A stretch of DNA of 64,000 bases from Calendula officinalis (Eukaryota > Streptophyta > Magnoliopsida > Asterales > Asteraceae). This document shows, in pieces, positions 45,518 through 57,372 of this stretch (its first letter is position 1; every line of letters begins with the position of its first letter). The notes beneath the pieces are model-generated. The model made no database searches and was not told the DNA's origin. It saw nothing but the letters and a program-made list of their open reading frames with translations. Both the position numbers and the translations under genes were made by a program. The stretch is taken from the NCBI GenBank assembly GCA_963853835.1, contig OY970820.1, positions 77,496,909-77,560,908 on the forward strand, given 5' to 3'.

Positions 45518-46974
45518 ACTAATTACTTATATGTATGTTAATTGTATTGAAGCAAATTGCTTATTTGTGATTATGAAGTATGTGATGAACTGAAAATTGT
45601 TTACGTGAGTGTTTACTCCATTAGGAATAAAGATAGTTAGTGATATATGGATTTAAGTCTTCATCTAATTGTTGAGGTTCAATTTGTTGTGGTAAATGAT
45701 TGTTGTACTCGTCCGTTAATGTGATGCCTATTGTTAGATTGGTGTAATCTTAGGCATTGACTAAGTAGTTCTATGTAGGATTGCTACTTGATTTAAGAAA
45801 ATTTAATTATTTGCCGTGACCTATCAAGTCACATGTAGTGACTCGATAAGTGTTAGCCGAATTCATTGACCATTGTATATTGAATTATGATTATATTGTT
45901 AAATGATATACTGAATTGCTAACAAATGAAGATAGTAGTGGTTTAAAAAGTGAAGACTGACATGTTGACTTTTATTTTGCATGGCCACTTAGTTGAAATA
46001 CATCGTTGTATGCTTATAAAGTGTTAATTGTTTTCTTTCATGTGTTATAGATGTTAAATAAGAAAGAAAGTTAATGAAATATATCTGAATGATTTCTCCA
46101 TGACTCGAATTGTTATAGGTTGGATTTTCCTAAAAATGCCTTTTATGTTCAATGTGTAAATGAAAATTGACATGAAGAATTAAATTTATTGACCATATTC
46201 AATTGATTTTCATTTATATTGATGGATTAATTTCAGAGTGAATGTAAAATTTGATAAGATTGAGAAATTTATTAATGATACATTTTGTAATAATGAGAAT
46301 TTAATGCCGTTATATGTGAAAATTGATTAGAATTTAGATTTCGAAAGGTGTAATTTTGATAATTAGTGAATTATGACTGTAGATTTATTATAATTATTCT
46401 AAAAATTATAAGATTTTTAACAAGTTAAACCGCTTAAGAGTGCAAAATTTTGGTGAAATAATAAACATAAGAGGATATTTGAGAATCTAAGACACTTAAA
46501 ATGTTGCATTACTTTAAATAAAAATAGATTGTGTATGCTTTACAATGGTTTTAATCGTTTAAGTAGAGTTATGCGGACCATGACTTGGAAATTGTGATAA
46601 ATGATATTGCGTAATTACCAACTTTTAAATATAGAACGTGCAAATTGTACATACCGAAAGAGTTTACAGTGTGTGATTATCTGAAGAAATTATGATTATT
46701 ATGCGAATTGCTTAAATAGAAATGACTTCTCGCTAAATGGATAAATTGAAAACAACGTAATTAGAGAACTATCGAATGAGACACCAAGTTTGAGACTACA
46801 AAGAAAAGAAAATGAGGATTTAATAAATTATAATTTCGATAATGTTAGTAATATGGAGAAACAATAAGGATTATTATTTTGACATGTAAATATGAGACAA
46901 AGATATAATGATATTTGTAAACTTGTTTTATTTCTTATATGTGTAATCATGAGATTTCGAGGACGAAATCTTTT
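45518..46974. other. Non-coding 3' interior of the TR-GAG element
   Basis: About 1.46 kb of AT-rich sequence where pol would normally lie, with no recognisable remnant of enzymes on either strand. Confidence 0.7.
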
Positions 46975-46987
46975 AAGGGGGTAGAAT
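46975..46987 (+). other. Polypurine tract of the TR-GAG element
   Basis: AAGGGGGTAGAAT immediately before the 3' LTR, preceded by GAGGACGAAATC as in Tekay-like elements. Confidence 0.88.
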
Positions 46988-49973
46988 TGTAACATCCTGA
47001 GACCCGACCTAGAATTTTTAATTACTTTCAGTAAGGAATTTAATTGTTTATTGTTTTATATAATTTATTTGATTTAATTATATTTAATTGTATTCTAACC
47101 ATGAGGTTAAAATTTGTAAAACTGAGATATTTAAATATTAAAATGATTTTTATATATTTGGGTTCACTTTTGAACCGGGGTTTCAAAAATATCTTCGTTG
47201 TTAAAATTGGAGTTAGTTAGGTTTAAATAAATTATCTGCGAAATGGATAGTCAGTGTAATATCTGTTAATTAAATGAAATTGATTTGTGAGTGGAGTAAT
47301 GCACGTGTTGGGGTAGAGGTGAATTAGAAACACCTGTGATCCTTTCCTTCTTCTTTTTGCTCGTTCCATAACACACATACACATTCACACAACAAAAACT
47401 TGCATGCTCTTGGTTTCTTCTTAAAATCAGTCCAAGGTCTATTAATCTCCATCCCTAAATTCCGAAATTGAAGCTAGCTTAAGGTAAGAAATCTTCTATC
47501 TATTCTAGGGTTCATAGTGTTGTTAAAAGATGAAATGGGTTTTTGAGTTTTTGATGATTTCTTGTTGAAAGTTAAAATTGATGGTTTATTTCATGTTTAT
47601 ACTTGACCGTTTAACTATAGTATGCTGAATTGTTGGTTAAAAGAGCTTGAATTGATTATGTTTGAGAGTAATCACCATTAATGGAGACTTGGAGGAAGAA
47701 GATGAGTTTTCACTCAAATTCTTGAAAGAGAAGGTTTATGTTTAAATCTTGTTAAATTAGGTTTAACTAACATGTTAGAAGTGATAATTGTTGTATAGGT
47801 TTGATTGTAACATGAATTGGTTGTTTTTGAAAGATTAAAAGTAGTGTTTGGGTGAATTTGGTAAAAATCCCGTAAGCACAAAAATATGGCAGATTTTGAC
47901 CATTTTGTAAAAATCATATAAAATCAACCGTAACTCCATTTTGGGCGTGCGACCAGTCGATTCGAAGGTCTATGAGTCTACTTTAATAATATAATATTTT
48001 CCTGGACTGACATGGTTATAAAAATGAGCATATTTTTGAGTTAGTAACAGGTGGTCGAATGCATCTTTTTCGGGTTAAACTTGTATTGATTATTTTGGGT
48101 GTTTCAAAGTATAACTAATTAACATGAAGTTGGTTATTATATGGTAATTTTATACTTGATGTAATGTTAATTAAGGGTTTGTAAACATTGGAAGTTAATA
48201 AAACGTTTTTTTTTACCCGTATGGGCCTTACATGATGAAACTTGGCTAAATGCATATTTTAGCATTTGACTTACACTTTAAATGTTTAGTTGGAAGTAAA
48301 ATGGCATTAGTATGTTTATGAAAGTGTTAAGTGATGAATTGATCTTTACATGGTAGTGTTGGATGTTTTTAGGTAAAAGACATAAAACTAGTCAAATTGG
48401 TAATATGTGACTTTAACTTGGAAATTGTTAGACAATATCATGGCTCAATTAGTTGATCATATAAGAGGTTTTATAAAGTATATTAACGTGTCTTAAATGA
48501 TAGTTTGTGGTTTTGAACCGTTTTCTAGAATAGCTAGCTAAATTCTTGAATTGTTGACTTTGGTCAAACCTGAAAGTTGACTTTAGCCTTGGATGACTTG
48601 TTAACTTGAAACTATCAATTTCATGTCATAAATGTGTTACTTGATTAATTGGAAGTATGATTGTGTTAGTTTCGGGTCTTGACCCGTTTGGTTGTCAAAT
48701 TGTGCAATTTGACCTAAATAAGGTCAAAGTTGGTTAAACTTGCAAGTGGATGCAAGTAACATGTTAGTTATGTGATTTTGATGTTAAGTAGTAGTATAGC
48801 TTATTGGAAGGTGTTGTTTATATTACCGATTCATTGTTTTCATTTTGACCCGTTCGGGCCGAATATGTGTTACTTGGATTGAAATGCATAATGAATTAAC
48901 TAGATGGAATTCTAGACTTTGGTAATTATTATATGTGGAAATGCAAGTAATTAGTTGTAAGTTGTGGTATAAAGAGGAAATCTTGAATTTATATTACTTG
49001 TTGCAAAATTGGTGATTTCGGGTGACTAATTCGGTGTTCGTTTTGTACAGGAAAAGAGAAGGAGCCTCAGTAATATAAGTTTACTGAGCTCGACACTAAA
49101 AGGAAGCTAAGGTGAGTGGATTTAACCTTCCTTCTTGTGTAATTTGCAAAAATTATGAAATGGTAGACTTACATGAAAAATTGCAGGATTTTGGCTGATC
49201 TGGGGAGGTAGCTGCTATCTTTAAGTTAGCGGCGCTATCTTGGCTAGTTTGCAAACAGAAACTCGAAATAGCGGATGCTATCTCAAAATAGCGGCGCTAT
49301 CTTAGATAGCGGCGCTATTTTGGCTGATTTTTGGGAAAATGCATTTTTTTGACATTTTTTGATTTTCAGTTGTGCCATTAATTGTGGGATTGTTAATGGT
49401 AGTATGTGCACATGTTTTTTTTAGAGGTTAGCTATGGTGGTTTTCGGCTACGCTTCGTTACTCTTAGTGGGGGCGATCGGACTCCTTCGTATTCGTTATG
49501 TAAGGAGGGATCACCGTGCCTCTAGTAAAGAAGCCATCGGTTGACTGTTGTTGGCCGACAACAGTTGAAGGTCCTCGCCCGACCGCCGATCCTCTTATAA
49601 CGTCCAATTGCTTGTGGAAGTTTGGACGGGTTTTCCCTATTGATTTCTCTTGATTTTCTAATTTGTTGTGGTTATGCAAATTGACGTTTATTTCTATTCA
49701 CTTAGCTTTGTGCTAATCCCTCATTTGTTGACTCTTTTCAGGTTGTGGATTTAGCTTGACTAGAGTCGGGTTTTGGAAGTCTGACCGTACTCTGATTTTG
49801 TAAACCGGGTCGAGCCTGTTTTTAGTAACACCTTTAAATGTTTTATATATTTTGGTTAATATGTAAATGGCTTTCATGATATGTAATAATTAAGATTTAT
49901 AGTTTTCTTAAATCGCTTCCGTATGCTTATATAAAAAAAAAAAAAAAAATGGCTCTAAGATTGTGGTGTTACA
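46988..49973 (+). repeat. 3' LTR of the TR-GAG element
   Basis: A 2,986 bp partner of 40930-43919, ending ...GGTGTTACA before the ATACA target duplication. Confidence 0.93.
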
Positions 49974-50552
49974 ATACACACCTAAATCGTAACCAATATT
50001 CAAACATGCACAAATACACATTCATTCGAGCGGGCTATTAAGCTAGTAAATCGTATATGGAGAGAGGGGTAGGATTTATTATTTTTCAATTTTACTGTCT
50101 AATTAAAATAGTACTTTGTAACAATAATAACAATAATAATAGTACTTGTTATATTATTCTAAATTTATAAAAAAAAGTATTATAAAATGAGTTTTGATAA
50201 TGACAGCCATTAGGACTGTCAATAGACGTGCTTCAGAAGCTTGTACATCATTTTAAAACTACCTCCTGAATTTTAAAAACCACTTCTTCCCATGAATTAA
50301 TGTACAACTTTTATGCGTTTAGAGACAGCCCTAAAATCCTTATAAAATAATATTATACTTAAGCTCGAGTCCGTGCATTGATGTATTCATAATTTTCTAA
50401 GATTTATTTTATTAATTAAAAGTTTTGAACGGCCAACTGTAGTAATTAATTATTTTTCTGCCTCTATCTAGTAATTAAGAGATTATTTTAACATTATAAT
50501 TAGCTAAGTAAATGAACTCAAAACTTACATCTAGCAAAATAGACCATGAATG
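49974..50552. other. AT-rich spacer, nothing recognised
   Basis: No gene or repeat supported. Confidence 0.45.
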
Positions 50553-50827
50553 CAGGGCCGTCCCTGGCATAGGCCCACAAAATTTAGGGGCCCACTTTTA
50601 AATAAATCAACCCATGTATACATATATGTAAATTTATTTAAATCAAGGTAAGTCCAACAGAATATTGAAAACCGGCATACTAAAGTGTCCAATCCGGTAA
50701 CTTAACTTGGGGATTGGGACGTCACTTTTAATTTGACGGAAAGTTTTTAGTTTTTTGAAAAGAAGTTACTTTAGGGGCCCAATTTTAAGCTTTTGTTCGG
50801 AACCTAAAAATTGGTTAGACTAACCTG
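50553..50827. mobile_element. hAT-type MITE (275 bp), copy 1
   Basis: Begins CAGGGCCGTCC, ends ...TAACCTG, with a perfect 8 bp target duplication CATGAATG (50545-50552, 50828-50835), the hAT hallmark. The interior (CCACAAAATTTAGGGGCCCA, GGGGATTGGG, TTAGGGGCCCAATTTT) recurs inverted at 52715-53011. Confidence 0.85.
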
Positions 50828-51152
50828 CATGAATGTTTATCTATGCTACAATATAATGTATACTTTGGCAAGTTAATTATTAATTCTTTAACTTTTAAAT
50901 ATTTTAAAGTAATAAACAACTATATATTTACCTTAAATATCTTTTTTATTGTAATGAATGATACAAATATCTTTTGTGTATATCCACTTGAAATTTTTTT
51001 TTGAGTTTTTCTGTTATGTGCCCGCCCCTATACACATTTTTAGGGTCATTAATTTACCTCAACTTTCCAATTAAACTAAAATTTGCTTTTAATATATAGC
51101 TCTTAAAAATGTAAGAGAAAAATGCAAAATGGATTATACATATAATCTTATC
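50828..51152. other. AT-rich spacer, nothing recognised
   Basis: Only the target duplication of the preceding MITE and, at its right end, that of the next one. Confidence 0.45.
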
Positions 51153-51588
51153 GGGTAATGATCCACAGAAAAGGGTCCTTATTTGAAGAAGCTAGAAAAA
51201 AGTTGTATTTTCGTAAATTATACATATATGCATGCATATACAAACATATATGTATATATACATATATAATTAGACCATATATATTCTATATATGTATATT
51301 CATGCCCTATATATATGTATATATACACATATATATACACACACATTTTATGTAACTTGCATTTGCATTTTCATATCGGAACTTGCATTTTGTTTACGAA
51401 AATACATATACATACCGTATATATATGTGTGTATATATATACATGTGAAAATATATATATCTATGGTCTAAATATTTATGTATATGTACATATATGTATG
51501 AATATGTATATTTATATGTATATTTTACGAAAATGCAATCCTTTTCTAACTTCTTCAAATAAGGATGCTTCTTTCTTGATCCATATTC
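51153..51588. mobile_element. Mutator-like MITE with (TATA/CA)n interior
   Basis: Inverted arms of about 55-60 bp (shared core CCTTATTTGAAGAAG and GxATTTTCGTAAA) enclose a TATACATA microsatellite. Flanks TAATCTTATC at 51143-51152 and 51589-51598 are identical, a 9-10 bp target duplication. The open frames here (51158-51355, 51315-51605, 51394-51651 minus) are microsatellite artefacts. Confidence 0.8.
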
Positions 51589-51811
51589 TAATCTTATCAA
51601 TTTAAAAGACATATAAATAGATATAAAAGATAGACACAAATCATTTCTCAATTATATGATATGCGTGACAACATTAATCTACTTATTACAAAAACAAACA
51701 AACTCGTGAAGATTTTTACTATTTTTCTATTTTATCGAATATGGCCTATATTTCTTTTGCCAGCACAATTTATTGAATTAGTAAGCTTAATAGGTAATCG
51801 CATCTTTATAT

Positions 51812-52216
51812 TACTCCCTATGTCCTAATTTTATTGTCCATATTTCTATTTTAATTTATCCTAAAATAATTGTCAACTCCTAAGTTTCAACTAATCAAAT
51901 AACATATAAATGTGAAAGAGAAAATTTGATTGGTGATATAGTGTAATTAATTTACTTTTTTCTTGAACTATGTGTTTTTTTTGAACGATCAGTTAGTAAG
52001 TTAGTGGTTCGAGCCTAGACAGTGACATCCACAAAGGGGCGGTATGCCTTCCCTCGAACCTTTCACCTATGGGGAATAAACCCCACGTCCACGACGGGAC
52101 TTGAACCCATGACCATGGCCAAGAGCAATACCTTATCCTTTTCACCAATACCACTAGGCTAGAAGTCTTGGGTAACTATGTGTTTTGTTAGTGGACAATA
52201 ATATTAGGACCGAGTA
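51812..52216. mobile_element. MITE with TA borders, interrupted by a SINE
   Basis: Ends TACTCCCTATGTCCTAATTT and AATATTAGGACCGAGTA are inverted copies, with inner TTATTGTCCA / TGGACAATAA. Without the SINE and one duplication copy, the element is about 200 bp. Same family as the fragment near 18540-18612. Confidence 0.75.
51979..52173 (-). mobile_element. tRNA-derived SINE with 13 bp target duplication
   Basis: AACTATGTGTTTT flanks both sides (51966-51978, 52174-52186). On the minus strand, TAGCCTAGTGG (52151-52161) matches the pol III A-box consensus at every fixed position and GGTTCAAGTCC (52097-52107) matches the B-box. It ends in an A tail. Homologous to the worn copy at 38421-38605. Confidence 0.88.
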
Positions 52217-52714
52217 TTATTCAGAATATGCGCCGGAAATTAAACCTTTTCATCGATGTTTCTTGACATCATCATTCCACTCTTTCGGCCAGTTTGCTGC
52301 TTCTTTCTCACAAGACCCACAATCAAATTTACAAAGTTTGTGTTGCAACGTCACCTGAACTATGCGCTAACAGATATGGCTATGTTATTAGGTTTAAACT
52401 TCCATTTTGTGTGGTTCTTCAAAATTTATTGATTGATACAAAATGTGGTCAACTAACTTATGCATGCAAGGTGTTTGATAAAATTAATTTATAGTTTTGT
52501 AGTCTTAAATATCATGTTTCTTAGAAAAGCATGCAAATAGGTGATATTAGTCTCACACACACCACTTTCATTTTTTACGGTTCAACACTAAACTTTTTTC
52601 CACATTGGATTCCTAACTACTTTAAAACGACTAACAGAGGCGGTATCAGGAAAAATATTAAGAGGTGGTAAAACTTAAAAATTATAAACATGTAGCAAAA
52701 TATAAGTCTATATT
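52217..52714. other. Spacer, nothing recognised
   Basis: A 66-codon frame at 52294-52494 has no recognisable feature. Confidence 0.45.
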
Positions 52715-53011
52715 CAGGGCCGGTCCAACCAATTTTTGGGCCCTAAGCCAAATTTTTAAAATTGGGCCCCCTAAAGTAATTTTTTGTTCCAAATAACCAA
52801 AAATTTCCGCCAAATTAAAAGTGACGCCCAATCCCCAAGTTCAATGTCCGGATTGGACCATTTAGTCTGCCGATTTTTAATATTCCATTTGACTTACATT
52901 GATTTAAATAAGTTTACACATATGTATACATGGGTTGATTTTTTTGAAAGTGGCCCCCTAAATTTTGTGGGTCCTGGGCAACCGCCCTTGTCGCCCATGC
53001 CTAGGGACGAC
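52715..53011. mobile_element. hAT-type MITE, copy 2 (inverted relative to copy 1)
   Basis: Starts CAGGGCCGGTCCAACC and matches copy 1 in inverse orientation (CCTAAATTTTGTGGG, CCAATCCCCAAG). Its right end, GGGACGAC, runs straight into the LTR of chromovirus B, so B probably inserted at or within the MITE's terminal repeat. Confidence 0.75.
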
Positions 53012-54690
53012 TGTAACACCTCAAATTTTAATACAAAACATTTGGCCAAAATAATCATTTAATAAAGAGGAGAACTATCCCAAAATACGGATTTACAAAA
53101 ACCTTTGGTATTAAAATCAGAGTATCCGTTCTAGTGTTCTTCTACTCTAGGCCCCGCATCTCTATCCATGCGTACCTAAGCCTTCGATCCTAAACCTGAG
53201 TACATAGCAAAAACAACAAGGAGTACGTGAGACATAAACGTCTCGTGAGCTACATGAGTTTAGATCCCGATGATAATAAAAATCATATAACATATAAACA
53301 AACATACGAGTAATTCATCCATCTAACTAGTCACCCTATTGTGACTCTATAATCCTTGCTTTCCTAGCAATCATGTCTAGTTATCGGGTTGCCCCCGCAC
53401 TAACTAGAACCACGTTAACTTATTAACCGGGGATCCCCCGCATTAATAAGCTTCAAGGTAAAGGCAAGAGGGAATTGCCCAATCTACCTATACCTGCCTT
53501 ACTCGCCAGACAACTTCCAGTTAGCAAGACTACTATCATGGAATGGGCCGATGGGGATCCGCCCAAATGCTCCCCATTTCATATCCTCATGACCGGGGAT
53601 CCCCCGCATCATCACATCGTCTAATCCTTACTATAACTCAACAGTTATTTCAATCAATCCCTTGGCTATCACATCAATCATCAAACAAGTTAGTTAATTA
53701 TATTCAACAATATAAAACTAACTCTATATACTAAATTCTACACAATTATCAAATAGACTCAACATATATAACGAAATGTAATTTCATGGCTATGTACTCA
53801 GTAAAGTCCACACGTACTCACCTTAGCAATAAAATGTTCCAACCGTGATCTTCACACGAAATCTCTTTGCTTTCACAATCGATCAACCTTCCAAGACTTC
53901 ACCAAAAGCCTAATATAACAATCACAAATTGTTCAACATCACATACTACTAATAATGTATCCATTTATCTCTAAATACCATTAACTAACACATTTCCCCC
54001 AATTATGGTGATTTACCAAACCCTAGGTTTAATAAACCCTTACGATTCTTACAATTCTTAACCATACACTTGGTTCCTTTGTTAATATACCATCTAATAA
54101 GTGTATACATCATTTATTTCACCATAACCCAAAACCCCAAGAACTAGGGTTTCAAACCCTTACATCAAAATCCATAGATCTAAAGCTACAAAGATCAAGG
54201 AGTGAAGATATACCTTTAACCTCCAACTAGGAGTGAAATTTTCAAGCTTTGATGAAGAAATCGACCAATATCAGCCCTTGCACTCCAAAATCGCCAATGG
54301 GAGAAAACTAGGGTTTATGGACTGCATTTATGACCAAAACCCGACTTTAATGCTGCTATCTGATATAGTTTGCGCCGCAAACAAGAGTTCGCGATCGTGA
54401 ACTCTGCGTGCGTGAACTATTCTCGATCGCGAGCCCGGCGTGAACTCAGATCGGCCAAAACCCCAAACTCCCTGTTTGATGTTCCCGATCAAGAACCCCA
54501 AGTTCGCGTCGCGAACTTCCCTATGCAGCAGGGCTGCATTTTTCGGTCATTGTCTCGAACGAGTTTCGTCCATAACTTCCTCATACGGTGTCAAACGACA
54601 CGAAACCGATTCCTACGTTCTTTAAACGATTTATCCTTATTTATCATATTTTTATGCAATTTATTTATTCACAAAATTCGGGTCGTTACA
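53012..54690 (-). repeat. 3' LTR of chromovirus B
   Basis: A 1,679 bp LTR homologous to 4118-5804, TGTAACGACC... to ...GGTGTTACA on the minus strand. It has its own cluster of GC near-palindromes at 54365-54515 (GTTCGCGTCGCGAAC, GTTTGCGCCGCAAAC), at the same relative place as in A, but lacks A's 85 bp duplication in recognisable form. Confidence 0.88.
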
Positions 54691-54704
54691 ACTATCTACC
54701 CCTT
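54691..54704 (-). other. Polypurine tract of chromovirus B
   Basis: The minus strand reads AAGGGGTAGATAGT directly before the LTR, preceded by GAGGACGGAATCTT. Confidence 0.85.
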
Positions 54705-55884
54705 AAGAAGATTCCGTCCTCGGAATCTCATCATAGTTCACGAAATCCGGGTATCTCTTCCGAATTTCGTCTTTGACTTCCCAAGTCAAATTTGGTCCAA
54801 GAGAATGCTTCCACTTGACCAATACCAACTCGATCTCTTTATTCGTTTTGGTCTCTAGTATAGCTTCGGGTTCCTCGATCAACCGGTTCGGGGCATCGAC
54901 CCGCAACTCTTGCAATGGAATAATATTTTCAACTTCCCCGATGAACTTCTTTAAATAACTCACGTCAAAGGTGTCATGCACACCTTGAAGCTCGGGTGGA
55001 AGTTCCAACTTAAATGCTTGAAGCCCGATTCGTTTCAAAATTTTGAATGGCCCAATATACCTCGGACTCAACTTCCCTTTCTTTCCAAACCGCATTACAC
55101 CTTTCTAAGGTGACACTTTCAACATTACCATATCACCGACATCCAAGTCGTATGGTCTTTTCTTCAAACCCGAATAACTTCGTTGTCTATCTTGGGCGGC
55201 TTTCATGTTGGCTTGTATAATACCAATTTTCTCGTTCGTCACTTTTACAATCTCGGGACCCGTGAGTTTCGTCTCTCCCGTTTCAAGCCAACACGATGGA
55301 GTTCTACATTTTCTCCCATACAATGCCTCATAAGGTGGCATTTTAATAGTCGAGTGATAACTATTATTATACGAAAACTCGACCAACGGTAAATGTTCAT
55401 CCCATTTACCACCAAAATCTAACACACACGATCTCAACATGTCTTCGACCGTTTAAATTGTTCTTTCACTTTGACCGTCGGTTTGCGGGTGATAAGCCGT
55501 GCTTAACCGCAACTTTGTACCCAACTCTTCTTGTAACGATCTCCAAAATCTCGAGGTAAACCTCGCGTCCCTATCGGACACAATCGATAACGGAACCCCG
55601 TGGAGTCGAACCACTTCATCAACATACAACTTAGCCAACTTCTCAAGTGGCAAGGTTTCCCGAATGGCTAAAAATAACGCACTCTTGGTCAATCGGTCAA
55701 CTATCACCCAAATGGCATCGTGACCCTTACTCGTTTTTGGTAAACCAACTATGAAATCCATAGTTATGTCTTCCCACTTTCCGGCCGGTACTAACAATGA
55801 TTGAGCTACCCTATATGGTACTTGATGCTCGGCTTTTACTTGTGCACACGTGGCACACTTCAAGATGTACTTGGCTACTCTCAC
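54703..55884 (-). pseudogene. Integrase and chromodomain-like tail of chromovirus B
   Basis: Integrase pieces in frames 55884-55453, 55440-55105 and 55095-54703, separated by in-frame stops (near 55453 and 55105). Motifs: MDFIVGLPKT (first D), SDRDARF (second D), TDGQSERT (E), then EALYGRKCRTP, RYIGPFKILKRIG and YLKKF. The final segment ELVLVKWKHSLGPNLTWEV is the chromodomain-like signature (VKW...TWE) that targets chromoviruses to heterochromatin. The first stop lies just after the DDE glutamate. Confidence 0.85.
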
Positions 55885-55972
55885 CTACATTCCGGGCCAC
55901 CAATAAACCCGTTTCAAGTCTTGATACGTCTTTGTACTTCCCGGGTGAATCGAGTACTTTTACTTGTGCACG

Positions 55973-57372
55973 TCATTCAATAACTCTTTTCGGGTACCCC
56001 CGAACTTGGGAACCCAAATCCGACCGCCTACGGTCTTCAACCCTTGGATTTTCAAGAAAATGTTGGTTCTTACCCAACCATTCTTGTCTTAACCCGTCTT
56101 TTCCTATCACCTCTCGTTGGGCATTCTTGATTCTTTCGATAATACTCGAGACGACTTCGATACACGTTAAAATTCCTCGGTTCGGCTTCTCATAGACTTT
56201 TCGGCTCAAAGCATCGGCCACCACATTCGCCTTTCCCGCATGATACACAATCTCACAATCATAGTCGGCAATCAATTCGATCCATCTCCTTTGTCGCATA
56301 TTAAGATCTTTTTGAGTAAACACGTATTGTAGGCTTTTATGATCCGTGTACAACGTACACCGAGTACCATACAAATAATGCCTCCACAACTTCAAGGCAA
56401 ATATAATCGCCGCCAACTCCAAGTCGTGTGTCGTGTATCTCAATTCCGCATTTTTCAATTGTCGTGAAGCATACGCGATCACCTTCCCTCTTTGCATCAA
56501 CACACAACCGAGCCCGTGATTTGAAGCATCGCTATAAACTACAAAGTCTTCCATACCATCCGGTAGTGTAAGAATCAGCGCATTACATAACTTTTCCTTC
56601 AACAACTTAAACGCCTCTTCTTGCTTCTTTTCCCACACAAACTTCTCACTTTTTCTTGTTAACTTCGTGAGTGGAACCGCAATTCTCGAGAACTCTTGTA
56701 TAAATCTTCGGTAATTACTGGCTATCCAAGAAAACTTCTTACTTCGGTGGGAGTTCTCGGAGGCTCCCAATTTGACACCGCTTCTATCTTTGAAGGGTCA
56801 ACTATAATACCATCACACTTCACCACGTGACCTAAGAATTGTACTTCCCGCAACCAAATTTCACACTTTGAGAATTTGGCATACAACTTTTCCCGCTTCA
56901 ACACATCTAACACAAGCCTCAAATGACCCTCGTGTTCTTCCTTGGTTTTCGAATAAATCAAAATGTCATCAATGAACACGATCAAAAACTTATCAAGAAA
57001 CGGTTTACAAACCCGATTCATCAAATCCATAAAAATAACCGACGCGTTTGTAAGACCAAACGGCATCACTAGAAACTCATAATGACCATACCGTGTACGA
57101 AAGGCCGTCTTCTCGGTGTCGCCTTCCTTCACCCGAACTTGATGATATCCCGACCTCAAATCGATTTTTGAGAAATAACTAGCACCTTGTAATTGGTCGA
57201 ATAAGTCGTCAATTCTCGGGAAAGGGTAACGGTTCTTAATAGTTACCTTATTCAACTCACGGTAGTCGATACACATTCTCATCGAACCGTCTTTCTTCTT
57301 AACAAATAATACCGGTGCACCCCACGGGGACGAACTCGGACAAATAAAACCCTTATCTAACAAGTCTTGCAA
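55973..57372 (-). pseudogene. Reverse transcriptase and RNase H of chromovirus B
   Basis: RT in frame 57372-56722 carries MRMCIDYRELNKVTIKNRYP, MPFGLTNA and the catalytic FIDDILIYS. A frameshift near 56740 separates it from RNase H in frame 56770-55973 (VVYSDASNHGLGCVLMQ, LYTDHKSLQYVF, NVVADALSRK). A stop near 55973, where A has a serine codon, ends it before integrase. Confidence 0.88.

Larger units (their letters stand above)
40930..49973 (+). mobile_element. TR-GAG: gag-only LTR retrotransposon, Tekay-like, 9.0 kb
   Basis: Two LTRs of about 2.99 kb (40930-43919, 46988-49973) flank only 3.07 kb of interior. Target duplication ATACA is perfect (40925-40929, 49974-49978). The primer site and polypurine tract are intact. 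The interior encodes Gag only, with no protease, RT, RNase H or integrase. LTR ends (TGTAAC...GTTACA), initiator-Met primer site and the GAGGACGAAATC...AAGGGGG context before the 3' LTR match the Tekay-like chromoviruses A and B. About 15 substitutions between LTRs by eye (about 99.5% identity) mark a recent insertion. Confidence 0.92.

Noticed and set aside
51158..51651. Tyr/Ile-rich open frames on both strands
   Set aside because: Products of a TATACA microsatellite lacking stops inside a MITE.
52294..52494. 66-codon frame between MITEs
   Set aside because: No domain, no homologous frame, no promoter or splice context; chance frame in AT-rich DNA.
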